A stretch of DNA of 9,602 nucleotides, taken from the NCBI GenBank assembly GCA_947455285.1, contig CANGOK010000116.1, positions 1 to 9,602 on the forward strand. Reading direction: 5' to 3'. Shown in pieces: positions 5,948 to 9,602 of this stretch; position 1 is the stretch's first letter; each line of letters starts with the position of its first letter. The translations under genes were made by a program, and so were the position numbers. The stretch is from Beijerinckiaceae bacterium (lineage in GTDB: Bacteria > Pseudomonadota > Alphaproteobacteria > Rhizobiales > Beijerinckiaceae). The notes beneath the pieces were generated by a model. It was not told where the DNA came from. It was given only the letters and a program-made list of their open reading frames with translations, and searched no databases.

Positions 5948-6691
5948 ACGAGGGAACCGCGCGATGCACCGCAGTTCTACCTGACGGCCCCCTCCCCCTG
6001 CCCCTATCTGCCGGGGCGCGAGGAGCGGAAGGTCTTCACGCATCTTGTCGGCCGCAAATCGCCCGCGCTGAACGACTCCCTGACACAATCAGGCTTTCGT
6101 CGCTCCCAGACCATCGCCTACCGGCCCGCCTGCGAAATGTGCCGCGCCTGTGTGTCCGTGCGCGTGCTGGTCAATGAGTTCGAACTCTCCCGCAACCTGC
6201 GGCGGGTGCAGGACCAGAACGCCGACCTGATCGGATCTGTTCATCCTGCCCGCGCGAACTCAGAACAATACTCACTCTTCCGCACCTATCTCGACCAGCG
6301 CCATTCCGACGGCGGCATGGCCGACATGAGCGTGCTCGATTATTCCATGATGATCGAGGACAGCCATGTGAATACGCAGGTGATCGAATATCGCCGCAGG
6401 GGTCCGGACTCCTCGATCAACGGTCGCGGCGAAGGCCCGCTGATCGCCGTCGCCCTGACCGACGTGCTCGCGGACGGCCTGTCGATGGTCTATTCCTTTT
6501 ACGACCCTGATCTGGCGGACCGGTCGCTTGGGACTTTCATGATCCTCGACCACCTGCGCCGCGCCCAGCGCCTCGCCCTGCCCCATCTCTATCTCGGGTA
6601 CTGGGTCGAGGGCTCCCGCAAGATGACCTACAAGGCCCGCTTCCTTCCGCAGGAGCGTCTGGGCATGGCGGGCTGGAGCCGGGTGGATTGA
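5945..6691 (+). CDS. bpt: Aspartate/glutamate leucyltransferase (bacterial leucyl-tRNA-protein transferase; often annotated arginyltransferase)
   Basis: A 248-residue soluble aminoacyl-tRNA-protein transferase. It adds leucine (the characterised Bpt activity) to proteins with N-terminal aspartate or glutamate, creating an N-degron for ClpS/ClpAP. The N-terminal block PQFYLTAPSPCPYLPGREER (9-28) with C19, and the cysteine cluster C63, C66, C69 in RPACEMCRACVSVRV, are the family's hallmark. The acyltransferase half contains 'YSFYDPDLADRSLGTF' (183-198) and 'LYLGYWVEGSRKMTYKARF' (215-233). It is full length for the family. The TTG at 5945 gives an N-terminus MTREPRDAPQFY, like that of relatives. 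The stop at 6689-6691 overlaps an ATG (TGATGA) that opens only a short, unconvincing frame. The downstream stretch is non-coding or decayed. Confidence 0.94.
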   Translation: MTREPRDAPQFYLTAPSPCPYLPGREERKVFTHLVGRKSPALNDSLTQSGFRRSQTIAYRPACEMCRACVSVRVLVNEFELSRNLRRVQDQNADLIGSVHPARANSEQYSLFRTYLDQRHSDGGMADMSVLDYSMMIEDSHVNTQVIEYRRRGPDSSINGRGEGPLIAVALTDVLADGLSMVYSFYDPDLADRSLGTFMILDHLRRAQRLALPHLYLGYWVEGSRKMTYKARFLPQERLGMAGWSRVD

Positions 6692-7027
6692 TGACAGCCG
6701 ACGCTGCTACCCGCGTTGACGACCGTTGGCGCGAGGCGTCAGTCAGCTCAGCAAAAACTGTCCTACCCTTCATCGTCTGGATCAGCTCAGGGCAAGGGGT
6801 AAGGCACGCCGCGCGGGTCAAGGTCGCGCGTGATCTCTCCGACCTGCCGGGCCAGCATCGCTTCGCCCGCCACGATCCATGATGGCCCCCAACTGCGGCC
6901 TGCGGATCTTCGCAAGCTTGAGGACTGGATTGCCCTCAACCGCGAAGTCCTCCTCGACTATTGGAACTGCAAACTCGCGACGGACGAAGCGATGGAGCGG
7001 CTTCGCAAACTCTAGGGCGCTCGATGC
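6692..7027. other. Gene-poor stretch between bpt and the SbmA/BacA-like gene
   Basis: About 335 bases with no intact gene. The first 140 bases show nothing I can assign: a frame from the ATG at 6691 runs 63 codons but has no recognisable motif. A TTGACG at 6716-6721 lacks a good -10 partner. The rest holds a coding-like fragment ending at 7015. I see no clear terminator for bpt or for the minus-strand operon that ends at 7028. Confidence 0.6.
6830..7015 (+). pseudogene. Probable 5'-truncated small gene, C-terminal part (DUF4160-like, tentative)
   Basis: An open frame of 61 codons from a GTG, closed upstream by a TAA at 6800. Its last 36 residues, from DLRKLEDWIALNREVLL through DYW and ATDEAMERLRKL, look like real protein: amphipathic helices, a tryptophan/tyrosine core and the GC-rich third positions of the neighbours. 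The pattern 'G-x-L...W-x-x-L-N...L-x-x-Y-W' recalls the C-terminal end of small DUF4160-type proteins, by eye only. The expected N-terminal strands with their His-rich motif are missing, and the first 20 residues look random. The GTG has no ribosome site. The simplest reading is a decayed gene that lost its 5' part; a short functional peptide is less likely. It ends 12 bases from the convergent transporter gene. Confidence 0.4.
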
Positions 7028-8836
7028 TCACCCCTCGCTGACCTCTCGCGCCCTGATCTTCGCCAGCCAGCGCCGCCCTTTCTTCCAGAGATCCGCAGAC
7101 GCCTCCGCAACGGTCGCGGGCTTGCCCTGTTCGCGTATGAGAAGAATCTCGCGGTCGTGAAAACGATCGAGGCCCGGGCGGTGGGCCACATGCAGCACCG
7201 TGGCGTCAGGCGCCTCAGAGCGCAGCAATTCCATCATGCGGGTCTGGCTCAATTCGTCCAGCGCTGACGTGGGTTCGTCCATGATGATGATGTCGGGGTT
7301 CTTCAACAAAACGCGGGCGAAGGCGAGGCGTTGCTGCTCGCCGCCCGACATGATCCCCGACCAGTTCTCCTCCTCATCAAGCCGCGCGATGAAATGATCG
7401 AGGCCGCAGGCTCGCAGCATCTCCTTCGTGCGCTCGGGATCGATGGGTCGGTCATCGTGAGGATAATCGAGGGCGCGGCGCAATGTGCCGAGCGGGATGT
7501 AGGGACGCTGCGGCATGAAGGCGATGCGTGCGTCTCGCGGGCGCAGAATGGAGCCGGAGCCCCAGGGCCACAGACCGGCGATGGCGCGGATGAGCGTCGA
7601 TTTGCCCGTGCCGGAGTCTCCCTTCACCAGCACTTTCTCCCCCCGCTCAATGCGGGCGTCCGCATCCGCCAGCATAACCTTGCCGTCATGCTGGGCGATG
7701 GAGAGGCCGCGCAGATGGAGGGCGCCATCATCGCTATAATTGAGGTCGATGGCGTGTCCCTCTGGACCAGCTGCGAATTTATCGAGGTCTGTAAATGCGC
7801 TGTCGAGGGCCGCTACGCGGCGCGCGGAGGCGAACCAGTCAGCGAGCCGCAGACTATTATCGGAAAGCCAGTTGAGAGCCGTCTGAACCTGCGCGAACGC
7901 CGCCGCAGCCTGCATGAGGTCGCCGAGCGTCATTTCCCCCGCGAGGTATTTCGGCGCCCCCAGCAGCAGCGGGATGACAGGCGCCAGAACGTTGTTGCCC
8001 CCCGATAGAAACATCATGCGCGTCTGTGCTGAAATGACCTTCAACCAGCGCCCGGCCAAGGCGTCGAAACTCCCGTCAAGCTTCACGCGCTCATCCTCAT
8101 CGCCGCCGATCAGGGCAATGGTCTCGGCGTTTTCGCGCGTACGCGTCAGCTCATATCGAAAGTCCGCCTCGGCGGCGGCCTTCTTCTCGACGCGATTGAC
8201 CAGCGGGCGTCCGATCAGCCACATGCCAAAGGACGTGAGGCCAGAATAAAGCACGGCCGCGATGACGAGGTAGCCCGGTATCTCGACGCCAAACAGCGTT
8301 AGCGATCCACCGATGAACCATAGCACGCCAACGAAGGAGGCTGCGGTGATAGCGGCGTTCGTCACACCTGCGGTGAAATCGACAAAGAGTTCAATGGCGA
8401 GCCGCCCATCCTCAGCCGTGCGCGCTTCAGGATTATCAACGAGATCAAGAATGCTAAGCTGATAAAAACGCCGCCGCTCCATCCAGCGCCGCACAATCGT
8501 TTTTGTGAGCCATTCGCGCCAGCGCAGTTGCAGCCGCATGCGCGTTTGTTGCAATAGCGCGGCCGTTATCGCGCTAAGCGCCGCCAGACCCAGCATGAGT
8601 TCAATACTGAACAGAATACGGTCCTGATCTCTGTATTGCAGGGCGTCAAAGAAGAACTTGTTCCAGGCGTTCACCGCGAGGGCGGAGCCGAGGTTCATCA
8701 AGAGAGCAAACAAAAGCGCGATGGCCATGAGCCACGCCTTCAGCGCCGTACGCCCACGCCAGAAACCTAATGACAGAATCGCGAAACGCCTTAGCAAGCG
8801 CTTCTGAATGTTAGCGGATGCGTCATGATGAACCAT
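7028..8836 (-). CDS. SbmA/BacA-like ABC transporter with fused ATPase (peptide/cobalamin-type permease-ATPase)
   Basis: A 602-residue half-transporter with the membrane domain first and the ATPase second. The membrane half (about 25-340) contains long hydrophobic segments and the family-typical 'NAWNKFFFDALQYRDQ' (56-71) and 'RWREWLTKTIVRRWMERRRFYQL' block (105-127), as in SbmA/BacA, YddA and BclA proteins. The ATPase half has Walker A GDSGTGKS (406-413), the signature MSGGEQQR (496-503), Walker B IIIMDEP (516-522, catalytic E521) and a switch histidine in VAHRP (H552). Relatives import or export peptides, bleomycin-like compounds, cobalamin or very-long-chain lipids; the substrate here is open. 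The start is uncertain: the ATG at 8836 gives MVHHDASANIQKR; an in-frame GTG at 8854 adds 6 residues. Neither has a good ribosome site. The gene starts 42 bases after the lolD stop, so it is probably cotranscribed with lolD and may be translationally coupled. Confidence 0.9.
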   Translation of the reverse strand: MVHHDASANIQKRLLRRFAILSLGFWRGRTALKAWLMAIALLFALLMNLGSALAVNAWNKFFFDALQYRDQDRILFSIELMLGLAALSAITAALLQQTRMRLQLRWREWLTKTIVRRWMERRRFYQLSILDLVDNPEARTAEDGRLAIELFVDFTAGVTNAAITAASFVGVLWFIGGSLTLFGVEIPGYLVIAAVLYSGLTSFGMWLIGRPLVNRVEKKAAAEADFRYELTRTRENAETIALIGGDEDERVKLDGSFDALAGRWLKVISAQTRMMFLSGGNNVLAPVIPLLLGAPKYLAGEMTLGDLMQAAAAFAQVQTALNWLSDNSLRLADWFASARRVAALDSAFTDLDKFAAGPEGHAIDLNYSDDGALHLRGLSIAQHDGKVMLADADARIERGEKVLVKGDSGTGKSTLIRAIAGLWPWGSGSILRPRDARIAFMPQRPYIPLGTLRRALDYPHDDRPIDPERTKEMLRACGLDHFIARLDEEENWSGIMSGGEQQRLAFARVLLKNPDIIIMDEPTSALDELSQTRMMELLRSEAPDATVLHVAHRPGLDRFHDREILLIREQGKPATVAEASADLWKKGRRWLAKIRAREVSEG

Positions 8837-8878
8837 CGCCGCATGACAACGCACACGGCCAAGCTCGGTTCCCTGCCC

Positions 8879-9574
8879 CTAGGGCAATTCCACCACAAGC
8901 CCATCACGCAAAGTCACGCGCCGGTCCATGCGCGCGGCAAGCTCGAGATTATGGGTCGCAACCAGAGCCGCAAGACCAGTCGCGCGCACGATCTGCGAGA
9001 GCGCTTGAAAGACATGGTCCGCCGTTCGTGGGTCGAGGTTGCCGGTCGGCTCATCCGCAAGCAACACACGCGGGCCGTTGGCGACGGCGCGCGCGATGGC
9101 GACGCGTTGCTGCTCACCGCCGGACAGTTCCGCAGGCCTGTGGCCCATGCGCTTGCCGAGACCAAGATAGGCCAGCAGCTCCTCACTGCGTTGGCGAGCG
9201 GCAGCGCGGCCAAGCCCCGCGATCATCTGCGGCATCATGATGTTTTCGAGCGCCGTGAACTCGGGCAGGAGATGATGGAACTGATAGACGAAACCGATCT
9301 CATGGCGACGCAAAGTGGTGCGCTGCGCATCCTCCATGGCGGCGGTCGGAACGCCCGCGACATAGACTTCGCCGCCGTCAGGCTTTTCCAGAAGACCAGC
9401 CACATGCAGCAACGTGGACTTGCCAGCGCCAGAGGGCGCGATCAGCGCGACGGACTCGCCGGGCCATAGCGCCAGCTCGGCGCCGCAGAGAATATCGAGC
9501 GCGCTTTCGCCCTGCTTGTAGCTGCGCCGCACCTCATGCAGCCAGAGCGAGGGATATTCGTCAGCCCCGCTCAT
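8879..9574 (-). CDS. lolD: Lipoprotein-releasing system ATP-binding protein LolD
   Basis: A 231-residue ABC ATPase that powers release of outer-membrane-directed lipoproteins from the inner membrane to LolA, together with LolC/LolE-type permeases. Walker A is APSGAGKS (46-53), with alanine in place of the first glycine. The Q-loop block 'YQFHHLLPEFTALEN' (97-111) is typical of LolD, as distinct from the similar MacB and FtsE ATPases. The signature LSGGEQQR is at 150-157, Walker B RVLLADEPTGNLD at 169-181, and the switch histidine is H208 (VATHN). The ATG at 9574 overlaps the stop of the upstream permease gene (ATGA) and has GAGG 5 bases before it, showing translational coupling. The adjacent permease end, reading DPVEALRYE, confirms the Lol assignment. 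Full length and intact. Confidence 0.95.
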   Translation of the reverse strand: MSGADEYPSLWLHEVRRSYKQGESALDILCGAELALWPGESVALIAPSGAGKSTLLHVAGLLEKPDGGEVYVAGVPTAAMEDAQRTTLRRHEIGFVYQFHHLLPEFTALENIMMPQMIAGLGRAAARQRSEELLAYLGLGKRMGHRPAELSGGEQQRVAIARAVANGPRVLLADEPTGNLDPRTADHVFQALSQIVRATGLAALVATHNLELAARMDRRVTLRDGLVVELP

Positions 9575-9602
9575 TCGTACCTCAGCGCTTCAACGGGATC
9601 GA
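9571..9602 (-). CDS. Lipoprotein-releasing permease (LolC/LolE family), C-terminal end only
   Basis: The last ten codons of a gene entering from the right edge. Read on the minus strand they give D-P-V-E-A-L-R-Y-E and a TGA at 9571-9573. DPVEALRYE is the characteristic C-terminus of LolC/LolE (FtsX-like) permeases. The stop overlaps the lolD start as ATGA, the normal arrangement for the Lol operon. Whether the gene is best called lolC or lolE cannot be told from this fragment; many alphaproteobacteria have a single such permease. Too short for an ORF search; recognised from the motif and the overlap. Confidence 0.85.
   Translation of the reverse strand, partial: DPVEALRYE

Noticed and set aside
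6691..6882. Short frame starting in the bpt stop (ATGA-type overlap)
   Set aside because: The overlap looks like a coupled gene, but the 63-residue product has no motif, no sensible secondary-structure pattern, and no ribosome site of its own.
8874..8886. TGCCC-CTA-GGGCA inverted repeat around the lolD stop codon
   Set aside because: Five base pairs with a 3-base loop is expected by chance in GC-rich sequence, and it would interrupt an apparent operon.
9416..9442. LolD Walker A begins with alanine (APSGAGKS) instead of glycine
   Set aside because: I recall this variant as common in alphaproteobacterial LolD, and the catalytic lysine and serine are intact, so it is not a defect.
8825..9469. 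214-codon plus-strand open frame
   Set aside because: Antisense to lolD, which has all ATPase motifs.

Overview
The window reads as a GC-rich chromosomal segment of an alphaproteobacterium, most likely of the order Hyphomicrobiales (Rhizobiales). The reasons are the Mg-type HemB, the bacterial aspartate/glutamate leucyltransferase (Bpt), the alphaproteobacterial style of LolD, a DUF6894-like small protein, and the C/G-rich palindromic intergenic repeats upstream of hemB. The genus cannot be fixed from this sequence. The segment looks mostly like core chromosome: no integrase, transposase, phage gene, CRISPR array, tRNA or rRNA is visible.

Positions 1-2826 hold four genes, all on the minus strand. 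In transcription order they are a 76-residue DUF6894-like protein, a PIG-L/LmbE-type zinc deacetylase, a NitT/TauT (NMT1/SsuA-like) periplasmic substrate-binding protein with a signal peptide, and a single-domain cupin. The last two are 15 bases apart and almost certainly cotranscribed; a GC hairpin follows the cupin. No cognate permease or ATPase is in view, so the binding protein is an orphan as far as this window shows.

Positions 2827-3128 are a divergent intergenic region. Most of it is a ~146-bp imperfect palindrome bounded by two C/G-rich hairpins. It lies directly upstream of hemB (porphobilinogen synthase, plus strand). hemB meets a minus-strand gene for an M50 site-2-type metalloprotease with two C-terminal CBS domains; the two stop codons are 3 bases apart.

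Positions 5262-6691 carry divergent promoter candidates, then a small RDD membrane protein and Bpt, which tags proteins for the N-degron pathway. Bpt most probably starts at a TTG. Positions 6692-7027 contain no intact gene but hold the coding-like C-terminal part of a small protein, tentatively DUF4160-like.

Positions 7028-9602 are a minus-strand operon read from the right edge: the last codons of a LolC/LolE-family lipoprotein-release permease, lolD overlapping it by ATGA, and, 42 bases further, an SbmA/BacA-like peptide/cobalamin-type ABC exporter with a fused ATPase. lolD plus the permease release lipoproteins from the inner membrane. The third gene's link to that job is by position only.

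I found no convincing new defence or mobile system. The observations most worth a second look are the large palindrome in the hemB leader region, the lolD-SbmA/BacA-like gene pairing, the orphan binding protein/cupin/deacetylase cluster, and the decayed small gene at 6830-7015.
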